A DNA stretch of 30,736 nucleotides, taken from positions 1-30,736 of the forward strand of contig CAZYBU010000037.1 of the NCBI GenBank assembly GCA_964645775.1, read 5' to 3'. Positions 16,450-24,415 of the stretch are shown one piece after another. The notes under the pieces are model-generated. The model searched no databases and had not been told where the DNA came from. It saw only the letters and a program-made list of their open reading frames with translations. How positions within the stretch are numbered: position 1 is the stretch's first letter; each line of letters begins with the position of its first letter. Origin of the DNA: CAZYBU01 sp964645775 (GTDB taxonomy: Bacteria > Spirochaetota > UBA4802 > UBA5550). The position numbers and the translations under genes were made by a program.

Positions 16450-17400
16450 ATGGCTCCCTTCGGAAACCCTGTAGCTGATATTCTTTTTAACGCAGGAATA
16501 CTGCTTGTTGCCATTCTTTTTCTCTGGAAAGGGGCAGATGAACTAGTTGAACGTGCGAGCCGAATAGCCACCTCTCTCGGAATTTCAGATCTTGTCATCG
16601 GTCTTACGGTCGTCGCCCTGGGTACTTCGGCCCCGGAGTTCGCCGTCACATTGAACGCGGCCCTTTCCGACAAGGCGGACATCTCCGTGGGAAATATCGT
16701 AGGCTCCAACATATTCAATCTCGGTTTCATCCTGGGGACCGTGGCTCTGGTTCGAGGCATCAAATCGAGCCGCAAACTGGTCTACAGGGACGGTATCTTC
16801 ATGATACTTGTCACTCTCCTGCTCCTTTTCTTCTTCAGTGACCTGAAACTGGCACGTTACGAAGGCTTTATCCTCATGGGGATCCTGGCATCCTATATGA
16901 TCTATCTTTTTATTCATAAGGAGCCCCTTGAAGAGGAGGAAATCTCCCATGAGCCGGCCAGGGGCATCGATTACATCCTGCTACCTCTGAGTATCGCTGC
17001 GGTTGTCCTGGGCGGACATTACCTGGTTGAATCCTCCTCCTTCCTGGCCCGGGAAGCCGGCATATCGGAATGGGTCATCGGCGTCACCATAATCGCGGCC
17101 GGAACATCAGCTCCTGAGATGGCAACCAGCCTTGCCGCTGTATTAAAAGGAAAACATGGAATGTCGGCCGGAAACCTCATAGGGAGTGATCTCTTTAATA
17201 TTCTCGGCGTTCTCGGTCTGGCAGGGGTTCTTAATCCCCTTCGAATCATACCCGAGGCCTACTCATCCCTGGCCATGCTCACCGGTATGGTCCTCCTTGT
17301 GGTGGTCTTTCTTCGAACGGGGTGGAGGCTTTCCCGCTGGGAAGGTGGAATACTTGTCCTCATAGGCATCGTCCGCTGGGTTCTCGATTTCATGCAGTAA
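16450..17400 (+). CDS. CaCA-family Na+/Ca2+ (or K+-dependent) antiporter, YrbG type
   Basis: This 316-residue inner-membrane antiporter has the two inverted alpha repeats that form the ion path. The first is GTSAPEFAVTLNAALS followed by GNIVGSNIFNLGFILG. The second is AGTSAPEMATSLAAVL followed by GNLIGSDLFNILGVLG. About ten hydrophobic helices surround a short acidic cytoplasmic loop (EPLEEEEISHEPARG). The frame opens at 16330 inside the signal peptide gene on the other strand; ATG 16450 is preferred, with AAAGGA about 11 bases upstream and a family-like N-terminus. The exchanged ions cannot be fixed from sequence alone. It converges on glmM with 17 bp between stops. Confidence 0.92.
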   Translation: MAPFGNPVADILFNAGILLVAILFLWKGADELVERASRIATSLGISDLVIGLTVVALGTSAPEFAVTLNAALSDKADISVGNIVGSNIFNLGFILGTVALVRGIKSSRKLVYRDGIFMILVTLLLLFFFSDLKLARYEGFILMGILASYMIYLFIHKEPLEEEEISHEPARGIDYILLPLSIAAVVLGGHYLVESSSFLAREAGISEWVIGVTIIAAGTSAPEMATSLAAVLKGKHGMSAGNLIGSDLFNILGVLGLAGVLNPLRIIPEAYSSLAMLTGMVLLVVVFLRTGWRLSRWEGGILVLIGIVRWVLDFMQ

Positions 17401-17417
17401 CTCAGAGAAAAAGTCCT

Positions 17418-18788
17418 TCAGGATGAGAGTTCTTTTACCCGTTTGCTGAAATGGGAGAAAATGGCTCTGGTTTTCTTCTCCCCGGGAGCCTCGGCGATAA
17501 TACGGAAAATCGGCTCCGTGTTGCTTCTCCTGAGGTGGACCCATCCTCCCGCGAAAGGGTGGTCTCCGGTAAAATCGAGTCTCAGCCCGTCGCTACGGTT
17601 GGACCCGGCATCCCCGTTTTCCTCCGCGAGGACCTCCAGCATGGATGAGGTATCTGAGATGCCCTCCACCTTCACCTTACCCTTTTTCATAACATAATCG
17701 GGCAGAGTCCCCCGGATAAGGGAGAGAGGCATACCCCTTTCGGCCATCATGTCCAGGAGATACCCTATGCCGGCCAGACTGTCTCTCCCCAGGTGAATTT
17801 CCGGTGATATGATACCGCCGTTTCCTTCTCCGCCAATGCGTGCGCCCCTCTTTCTCATCTCTTCAACAACATGTATCTCCCCCACGGGTGTCCGAATAAA
17901 ATCCGCCCCGTGTCGTTTGGCCACTTCTTCCACGGCAGAAGTGGTTGAAAGGTTGACCACGACCCGTCCCCGTTCCCGTGAGAGCATATGTTCCGTCACC
18001 ATGGTGACCGTGTACTCCTCACCCATGGTGCGCCCGGTTTCATCCACAAGGGCCAGACGGTCAGCGTCCGGGTCCTGGGCGAAACCGATATCCGCTCCGG
18101 AACTTCGAACCCTTTCCACCAGATCATGGAGATTGTCCGCCGTCGGTTCCGCTCCCCGGGTAAAGATGCCGTTACCGTCGCAGTTGACCGTTATCACGCG
18201 GCAACCGAGTCCCTCAAGGAGAGAGCGCGTTATGTGAGAACCGGCTCCGTTCACAGAATCGAGAGCCACGGTATATTTTTTACGACTGATGCGGCGGGTA
18301 TCGATAACGTCACGAATTCGTTCGATATGCTTAATTGCGGCCGTCTCGTCCCTGGCCAGGGCCCCCACGCCGTCCCAGGTGACATAGGTCCCGGGTCTAT
18401 CCATTATCGCCAGTAACCGTTCCATCTCCTTTGGGTTCAGGAAGGTCCCCTTCTCGTTAATGAGCTTAAAAGCGTTCCACTGAATGGGGTTGTGGGATGC
18501 GGAGATCACGATACCTCCGGCGGCCCTGCATTCCTCAACCATGAGCTGTACCGTGGGAGTTGGCACGACTCCCACATCTATTACATCACAGCCGGAGAGC
18601 ATAAGGGCCGAGGTAAGACCGGCCGAGATGGCCTCTCCGGAAGATCGGCTGTCCCTGCCCACAACGACGTATCCTTTTTTGACATATCGCGCGAAGGAGC
18701 TTCCCACGGAGGTAATCAGTTCCGGGGTAACGGTCTTCCCCACGATACCACGTATCCCGGAAATGCTTTTCATGAGAGGATCGGTCAT
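17418..18788 (-). CDS. glmM: Phosphoglucosamine mutase-like phosphohexomutase (GlmM, archaeal-type motifs)
   Basis: This 456-residue phosphohexomutase probably converts glucosamine-6-P to glucosamine-1-P for UDP-GlcNAc, feeding peptidoglycan and lipopolysaccharide synthesis. Motifs are GRDSRSSG (44-51), the catalytic loop SASHNP (96-101, Ser98), the metal loop DPDADR (239-244) and the sugar-specificity motif GGEGNGGII (319-327). The last resembles archaeal and some bacterial GlmM rather than the GGE-QSGH/MSGH of E. coli GlmM/ManB. The phosphate loop is RRSNTEPIFRI instead of RPSGTEP. Phosphomannomutase or phosphoglucomutase activity remains possible. The ATG lies 2 bp after the secA stop, with AGGAGA inside the last secA codons. 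Confidence 0.85.
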   Translation of the reverse strand: MTDPLMKSISGIRGIVGKTVTPELITSVGSSFARYVKKGYVVVGRDSRSSGEAISAGLTSALMLSGCDVIDVGVVPTPTVQLMVEECRAAGGIVISASHNPIQWNAFKLINEKGTFLNPKEMERLLAIMDRPGTYVTWDGVGALARDETAAIKHIERIRDVIDTRRISRKKYTVALDSVNGAGSHITRSLLEGLGCRVITVNCDGNGIFTRGAEPTADNLHDLVERVRSSGADIGFAQDPDADRLALVDETGRTMGEEYTVTMVTEHMLSRERGRVVVNLSTTSAVEEVAKRHGADFIRTPVGEIHVVEEMRKRGARIGGEGNGGIISPEIHLGRDSLAGIGYLLDMMAERGMPLSLIRGTLPDYVMKKGKVKVEGISDTSSMLEVLAEENGDAGSNRSDGLRLDFTGDHPFAGGWVHLRRSNTEPIFRIIAEAPGEKKTRAIFSHFSKRVKELSS

Positions 18789-18790
18789 GC

Positions 18791-21535
18791 CTATCTCCTG
18801 CTCCTTCGGGTCTTCTTTCTCTTAACTCCGCCGTGCTGCGCCTCCGAGGCTGCCTTGTTCGATTTCTGTCCCTGCCCCATGGAAGCGGCGCCTACAGGTA
18901 TTCCACCCTGGGCAAACTGTTCAAAATCGGCATAGACCTCGTTCCCGATCTGACGAGCCTCCACCGGTTCCTCCTCCTCGACCACGGTATCCACCTGAAC
19001 CTTAAAGAGATACTCGACGATCTCTTCTTTCAGGGCCGCCAGCATATCTCTGAAAAGGGCGAATCCCTGGATTTTGTATTCCGTAAGGGGGTTTCGTTCC
19101 CCGTATCCCAGGGTCCAGATGCCGTCTCTCAGTTCATCCATGGAGAAGAGATGGTCCCTCCACTTGTTATCGATAACCTGAAGGGAGATAAGACGTTCCA
19201 CGGTCCTTATGTTCTCAGTTCCGATCTCCTCCTCACGTTTATCGTAATTACGCTGCATCTTCTCCTTCAGGGCATCCACGAATTCGCGGTAAGAAAGCTC
19301 GTATGGATTAATCTCGCCTCCGAAATCGACATCCAGGCCGAAGCGTGAGTTCATCCAGTACTGAAGCTCATCAATGTTCCACTCTTCCGGATGACCGCTT
19401 CCCATGGTCACAATCTCAATCTCGTTCTCAACGATATCATCGATATAAGAACGTATCTTGCCCGAAACATCCTCTCCGTCCAGCAGGGCGTTCCGTTCAT
19501 CATAGATAAACTCCCTCTGGGAATTCATTACGTCATCGTATTCCAGGAGGTGCTTCCTAATATCGAAGTTCCGGCCCTCCACCCTTCTCTGGGCGCTGGC
19601 TATGGCGTTGGATACCATCTTGCTTTCGATCTCCTGACCTTCTTCCATGCCGAGACGGTTCATGACCCCCGATATCCTTTCCGGACTGAAGAGCCTCATA
19701 AGATCGTCTTCAAGGGACAGGTAGAAGCGGGACTCGCCCGGGTCGCCCTGGCGGGCGGAACGACCCCGCAGCTGGTTATCAATTCGCCTGGACTCGTGAC
19801 GTTCGGTGCCCAGGATGTAAAGTCCTCCCGCGTCCAGGACCTTCTGGTGGTTTACCAGCCATTCCCTTCCTCCCCGGACGATCGATTTCGCCCGGTTCTG
19901 ATCCTGGCCGGTCATCTCTTCCATGATCTCTTCCGCCCGGTCGAAATCGTGGACCTTAATCCGGGCGCTGAATTCTTCCCATTTATTAACGTCATGCACC
20001 GGAACATGCTCTTCCAGCTCGTCTATGAAGGTCTTTCGGCCACCCAGTACGATGTCGGTTCCACGACCGGCCATGTTCGTGGCGATAGTGACGCTTCCCG
20101 GCTGTCCCGCCTCGGCCACGATCTGGGCCTCCTTCTGATGGTACTTGGCGTTCAACACGTTATGGATAGCGCCCTTTGAACTCAGGAGCTGCGACAGTTT
20201 CTCGGACCTTTCAATGGAAATGGTACCGACGAGGGAGGGTTGTCCCTTGCTCACTCTCTCTCGAATATCCTCAACTATAGCGTTAAATTTTTCCCTCTCT
20301 GTCCGGTAGACCCGGTCCGGATGGTCCTTGCGGACCATAGGCCTGTTGGTGGGGATAACAACCACGTCCAGGTTGTATATCTTTCGGAATTCCATGGCCT
20401 CGGTATCGGCCGTACCGGTCATACCGGAGAGTTTGTCATACATACGGAAAAAATTCTGGAAGGTTATCGACGCGAGAGTCTGACTCTCCCGGGCCACGGT
20501 AACGTTCTCCTTCGCTTCGATAGCCTGGTGAAGACCGTCGGAATATCGCCTTCCTTCCATGAGGCGCCCGGTGAATTCATCAACGATAACGACCTGGTTA
20601 TCCTTGACCACGTAGTCCACGTCCCTCTGGAACAGAGCATGGGCCTTGAGCGCCTGATTCAGGTGATGGAGAGTATCTATGTGCTTGTTGTCATAGAGAT
20701 TATCGATCTTCAGAAGTTTCTGTACATGTTCAATACCGTCCTCGGTGAGGGTCACGTGCCTGTCCTTCTCGTTAACCTCGTAGTCCACTTCCGGTTTAAG
20801 GTTAGGGATGATCTTGTTAATGAGATAGTATTTCTTTGTGGATTCCTCCACGGAACCGGAGATAATAAGAGGTGTCCTGGCCTCATCGATAAGGATGGAG
20901 TCCACCTCGTCGATAATGGCGAAATGAAGGTCCCGCAACACCCGCAGGCTCCGATGTTCAACCATGTTGTCCCTGAGATAATCGAATCCGAACTCGTTAT
21001 TAGTCCCGTAGGTGACGTCACACCCGTAGGCCTTCTGCCGCTCAAAGGGGTCCATGCCGGCCTGAATGCTCCCCACCGTCATCCCGAGGAACTCATACAC
21101 CGGAGCCATCCATTCCGAGTCCCTTCGGGCCAGGTAGTCGTTAACCGTGACTACGTGGACACCTTTTCCGGTCAACGCGTTCAGGTAGACTGGCAGGGTG
21201 GCAACTAGGGTCTTCCCTTCACCGGTTTTCATCTCCGCGATCCGGCCCTGGTGAAGAACAACACCCCCTATGAGCTGAACATCGAAATGACGCAACCCCA
21301 GGGTACGCACCGAGGCTTCCCGGACCAGGGCAAAGGCCTCCACCAGAAGATCTTCCAGAGTCTCACCCTTAGAAAAACGTTCCCTGAACTCCAGGGTTTT
21401 GTTCCGCATTTCTTCCCCGGAGAGTTTCTGCATATCCCCTTCCAGACTGTTAATACGATGAACCAGGGGACGGAGCTTCTTGATGTCCCGTTCATGTTTT
21501 GTGCCGAAAACGACACTTATGACCTTATCTATCAT
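18791..21535 (-). CDS. secA: Preprotein translocase ATPase SecA
   Basis: This 914-residue motor drives secretory proteins through SecYEG. Walker A is MKTGEGKT (102-109) and Walker B contains DEVD (209-212) in IIDEVDSILIDEARTPLI. The preprotein cross-linking domain, NBD2 (TNMAGRGTDI, then GGLYILGTERHESRRIDNQLRGRSARQGDPG), the helical scaffold and the wing domain all follow. The C-terminus ends in a basic tail (KRKKTRRSRR) and lacks the zinc-binding Cys/His motif that binds SecB and lipids in many SecAs. AGAGGA precedes ATG 21535. It is likely co-transcribed with glmM. Confidence 0.98.
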   Translation of the reverse strand: MIDKVISVVFGTKHERDIKKLRPLVHRINSLEGDMQKLSGEEMRNKTLEFRERFSKGETLEDLLVEAFALVREASVRTLGLRHFDVQLIGGVVLHQGRIAEMKTGEGKTLVATLPVYLNALTGKGVHVVTVNDYLARRDSEWMAPVYEFLGMTVGSIQAGMDPFERQKAYGCDVTYGTNNEFGFDYLRDNMVEHRSLRVLRDLHFAIIDEVDSILIDEARTPLIISGSVEESTKKYYLINKIIPNLKPEVDYEVNEKDRHVTLTEDGIEHVQKLLKIDNLYDNKHIDTLHHLNQALKAHALFQRDVDYVVKDNQVVIVDEFTGRLMEGRRYSDGLHQAIEAKENVTVARESQTLASITFQNFFRMYDKLSGMTGTADTEAMEFRKIYNLDVVVIPTNRPMVRKDHPDRVYRTEREKFNAIVEDIRERVSKGQPSLVGTISIERSEKLSQLLSSKGAIHNVLNAKYHQKEAQIVAEAGQPGSVTIATNMAGRGTDIVLGGRKTFIDELEEHVPVHDVNKWEEFSARIKVHDFDRAEEIMEEMTGQDQNRAKSIVRGGREWLVNHQKVLDAGGLYILGTERHESRRIDNQLRGRSARQGDPGESRFYLSLEDDLMRLFSPERISGVMNRLGMEEGQEIESKMVSNAIASAQRRVEGRNFDIRKHLLEYDDVMNSQREFIYDERNALLDGEDVSGKIRSYIDDIVENEIEIVTMGSGHPEEWNIDELQYWMNSRFGLDVDFGGEINPYELSYREFVDALKEKMQRNYDKREEEIGTENIRTVERLISLQVIDNKWRDHLFSMDELRDGIWTLGYGERNPLTEYKIQGFALFRDMLAALKEEIVEYLFKVQVDTVVEEEEPVEARQIGNEVYADFEQFAQGGIPVGAASMGQGQKSNKAASEAQHGGVKRKKTRRSRR

Positions 21536-21629
21536 GTCTGATTCCTCTTACAGAATAAATCTTTCCCGTATCACTTTTTACCCGGATCAGGCGCACAGAG
21601 AGCAACCCTGTCAATACAAATAATCGTTC

Positions 21630-22769
21630 TTATGAATGGACACGGTCCTTCCGGTTTATTCCCGTTTCCTCGACCATTTTCAGAAGCACCGCGCGCAGTT
21701 CCTCCATACCCTCTCCCTTCAGGGCCGATCCCTGCAGGGAACCGGGATACCGGATGGAAAGCAGGTTCCTCCGGTTTTCATCCACAAGATCCGCTTTATT
21801 AAAAAAAAGTATAGTGGGATGCTCAAGGGATTCAAGTTCTCTCAGCTCATCCTCGACCGTGGCCATGACCGTATCAATGTCAGGAGCCGTGGCATCCACC
21901 ACATGAAGAATAGAGTCCGCTGACTGTATCTCTTCCAGGGTCGACCGGAAAGACTCCAGAAGGTTCGCCGGTAGGTTGCGGATAAAACCGACAGTATCGG
22001 TCAGAAGTACCTGCCGGCCCGGAGCAAGGTAGACAGACCTTGTAAATGAGTCAAGGGTGGCAAAAAGACGGTTCTCAACGAAAAGGTCGTCCTTTGCGAG
22101 ACGGTTTATGAGGGTCGACTTCCCGGCGTTCGTGTATCCTACCACGGAGCTGCGCACCTCAGCGCTTCTTCCCTTTCTTACGAGTTTGCGGTGAGACTCA
22201 ATACGTTCCAGTTTTTTCTGCAGGGTAGAGATTCGTTTCTGCACATGACGACGGTCGGTCTCAAGCATCTTTTCTCCCGGCCCCCGGGTACCGATACCGC
22301 CTCCAAGACGGGAGAGTACGCCTCCAAGCCCCCTGAGCCTGGGCAGGACGTAACGCAACTGGGCAAGTTCAACCTGTATCTTCGCCTCGGCGCTCCGCGC
22401 CCTTCTTGAGAATATATCCAGTATGATTTCGGTACGACCCACAACACGGCAATTCAGGCGTTCCTCCAGGTTGCGGACCTGCGCGGGACGTATATTATTC
22501 ATGTCGAAAACAAGAAGACGGATCTTCTCTTCCTTTATAACCTTCTCCAGTTCACCGAGGAACCCCTTCCCCACGATAAAGGATGGGTCGATTTTATCCC
22601 TGCGAACCATTCTCTTGTCAATGACAACTCCTCCGGCCGTGCGGACAAGCATGGATAGTTCGTCAAAAGAATACTCGAGGGCCCCCGGGTCGTCACCGGG
22701 AAGACGAATGGTCAGCAGAAAGGCCCGTTCGTCCTGAGATGTCGGGATTCGATATACCGATGCATCCAT
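21630..22769 (-). CDS. hflX: Ribosome-associated GTPase HflX
   Basis: This 379-residue protein is a 50S-binding GTPase that can split stalled or hibernating ribosomes. An N-terminal HflX domain (about 1-200, including IVGKGFLGELEK and the Gly-rich RLGGGIGTRGPGE loop) and a coiled-coil linker precede the G domain. The G domain has G1 GYTNAGKS (211-218), G3 DTVGF (LTDTVGFIRNLP) and G4 NKAD. The start ATG 22769 has AGGA about 10 bases upstream and lies inside the DUF192 gene, giving a 77-bp same-strand overlap in a different frame. This suggests coupled expression from pta onward. Confidence 0.96.
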   Translation of the reverse strand: MDASVYRIPTSQDERAFLLTIRLPGDDPGALEYSFDELSMLVRTAGGVVIDKRMVRRDKIDPSFIVGKGFLGELEKVIKEEKIRLLVFDMNNIRPAQVRNLEERLNCRVVGRTEIILDIFSRRARSAEAKIQVELAQLRYVLPRLRGLGGVLSRLGGGIGTRGPGEKMLETDRRHVQKRISTLQKKLERIESHRKLVRKGRSAEVRSSVVGYTNAGKSTLINRLAKDDLFVENRLFATLDSFTRSVYLAPGRQVLLTDTVGFIRNLPANLLESFRSTLEEIQSADSILHVVDATAPDIDTVMATVEDELRELESLEHPTILFFNKADLVDENRRNLLSIRYPGSLQGSALKGEGMEELRAVLLKMVEETGINRKDRVHS

Positions 22770-23226
22770 GAAAGATTATCCTGCTCCCTGTTCCTATATT
22801 TCTCCTGGAGAACCAGTCACGGTTTACCTCCAGGGCATACCGGACCCTTTCAGTAGAACGGTAACGGGTGTCCGTGTCAAGGGGTTTCATGGACATAATT
22901 TCGGTAACAACTCCTTCTCTGTCGATAAAGGCGATATCCAGGGGAAGATAGGTGTTCTTCATCCAGAAGGTCCGGTAATCGTCATCCTGAAAGATAAAGA
23001 GCATACCCCGATCCTCGGGAAGCTCCCTTCGGAACATAAGGCCCTTCCTCCTCTCCGCAGGGGAGTCTGCAACCTCGACCCTGAGGAGATGACGGTCATT
23101 TCCCTTTACAATTTCAAGGCGGCAGAGAGGTTCCTGCTCCGCCTTTCCGGAGATCGACATAAGCCCCGGAAGAAGAGCGATGAGAAGGATGCATTTTATG
23201 CGAATGTCAATGACGGACCTTTGCAA
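22693..23226 (-). CDS. Exported DUF192 (COG1430) protein
   Basis: This is a protein of about 177 residues. The DUF192 core spans roughly residues 35-145: GLMFRRELPEDRGMLFIF, then TFWMKNTYLPLDIAFID, then a GTGSRI ending. The biochemical function of DUF192 is unknown. A signal peptide (KCILLIALLPGLMSISGKA) lies before the first in-frame ATG (23160), so translation must begin at a non-ATG codon. Candidates are TTG 23226, or ATT 23211, which overlaps the ackA stop and has AAAGG about 6 bases upstream. The C-terminal 25 residues, beyond the domain, are encoded in the overlap with hflX. Confidence 0.85.
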   Translation of the reverse strand: MQRSVIDIRIKCILLIALLPGLMSISGKAEQEPLCRLEIVKGNDRHLLRVEVADSPAERRKGLMFRRELPEDRGMLFIFQDDDYRTFWMKNTYLPLDIAFIDREGVVTEIMSMKPLDTDTRYRSTERVRYALEVNRDWFSRRNIGTGSRIIFHGCIGISNPDISGRTGLSADHSSSR

Positions 23227-24415
23227 TGACCTGTTCCGTTTCCCGGGCTATCTGCAGCTCCTCATTGGTCGGAACGACCAGCACCTTTACCCTGGAATCT
23301 TTACCTGATATATCGAGTATCTCAGAGGCCCGGACGTCATTCTTCTCCCTGTCAATGGTGACCCCGAGAAAATCGAGACCGGCCGTGGCCAGCATTCGTA
23401 CCAGTGGGGAATTCTCCCCGATTCCTGCCGTGAAGACGATGACATCGAGTCCGCTCATGGCCGCGGCGTAGGCTCCGATATATTTTCGTATCTGATACCC
23501 GAGCATTCCAAGGGCCAGGGTCGCTTTCTGGTCACCCTTCTCACGCATATCTTCCACCTGACGGAGATCGCTCTCTCCGGTCAGGCCCTTGAAACCGCTC
23601 TCCTTATTCAAGAGAGCATCCACCTCGGCCGAAGTCATCCCCTTCTCCCTCTCCAGGAAAAAGGTAATGGCCGTGTCAAGATCACCGCAGCGGGTCCCCA
23701 TCATCAGACCCGCAAGGGGTGTGAAGCCCATAGTGGTATCCACGCACATCCCCTTTTTCACGGCTGACATACTGCTTCCATTACCCAGGTGGATGGTGAT
23801 AATATTGAGTTCATCCCTCTCTTGTCCCAGGCAGGATGCGGCTTCCCGCGAAACGAAATTATGTGAAGTTCCATGAAATCCATACTTCCTTATACGATCC
23901 TTCTCGTAAAGATCATAGGGAAGGGCGTACATATAGGCGTGGGGAGGAATGGACTGATGGAAGGCTGTGTCAAAAACGGCCACCTGTGACGCGTCACTGA
24001 AGACCTCCCGGGCAACCTCGATTCCGGTCAGGTTTGCCGGGTTATGAAGGGGGGCCAGAGGTATGAATTCACGGATAGCGCCCAATACCTCGTCGGTCAC
24101 GAGGGTCGGTTCCGTAAAGGTCTCTCCGCCATGGACGACACGGTGACCGACGGCACGGATAGGTTTTCCTTCCCCCGAGTCCTTTTTGGCCAGCATATCT
24201 GAAATGAGAGACATGCCGATACGGTGGTCCGGGACATCAGCTTCATTATCTTCACGGTCCACCATCTCTCCATGACTGTACGTTTTATGGGTATGGACTC
24301 CCGAGCTCTGGCCTATCCTTTCCACAACGCCTGTGGCTTCAACTTCATCAGTATCCATATCGAAAAGCCGGTATTTAATGGAAGAACTGCCGGCGTTAAT
24401 AACAAGAATTCTCAT
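23207..24415 (-). CDS. ackA: Acetate kinase
   Basis: This 402-residue ASKHA-fold kinase interconverts acetyl phosphate + ADP and acetate + ATP. It begins MRILVINAGSSSIKYRLF. Other signatures are HRVVHGGE, FDTAFHQSIP, KYGFHGTSH, the ATP-binding HLGNGSS and FTAGIGENS. The frame extends to 24487 inside pta, but ATG 24415 overlaps the pta stop as ATGA, has GGAGGAG upstream and matches the family start. With Pta it gives substrate-level ATP from acetyl-CoA, the classic fermentative acetate route. Confidence 0.98.
   Translation of the reverse strand: MRILVINAGSSSIKYRLFDMDTDEVEATGVVERIGQSSGVHTHKTYSHGEMVDREDNEADVPDHRIGMSLISDMLAKKDSGEGKPIRAVGHRVVHGGETFTEPTLVTDEVLGAIREFIPLAPLHNPANLTGIEVAREVFSDASQVAVFDTAFHQSIPPHAYMYALPYDLYEKDRIRKYGFHGTSHNFVSREAASCLGQERDELNIITIHLGNGSSMSAVKKGMCVDTTMGFTPLAGLMMGTRCGDLDTAITFFLEREKGMTSAEVDALLNKESGFKGLTGESDLRQVEDMREKGDQKATLALGMLGYQIRKYIGAYAAAMSGLDVIVFTAGIGENSPLVRMLATAGLDFLGVTIDREKNDVRASEILDISGKDSRVKVLVVPTNEELQIARETEQVIAKVRH

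Noticed and set aside
20240..21208. 322-codon plus-strand frame opposite secA
   Set aside because: It is antisense to the strongly conserved SecA motor domain and has no recognisable domain.
21586..21614. secA promoter from the perfect TTGACA at 21614-21609 (minus strand)
   Set aside because: The hexamer 17 bp downstream (CCTGAT) is a poor -10, and no better one lies at 16-18 bp.
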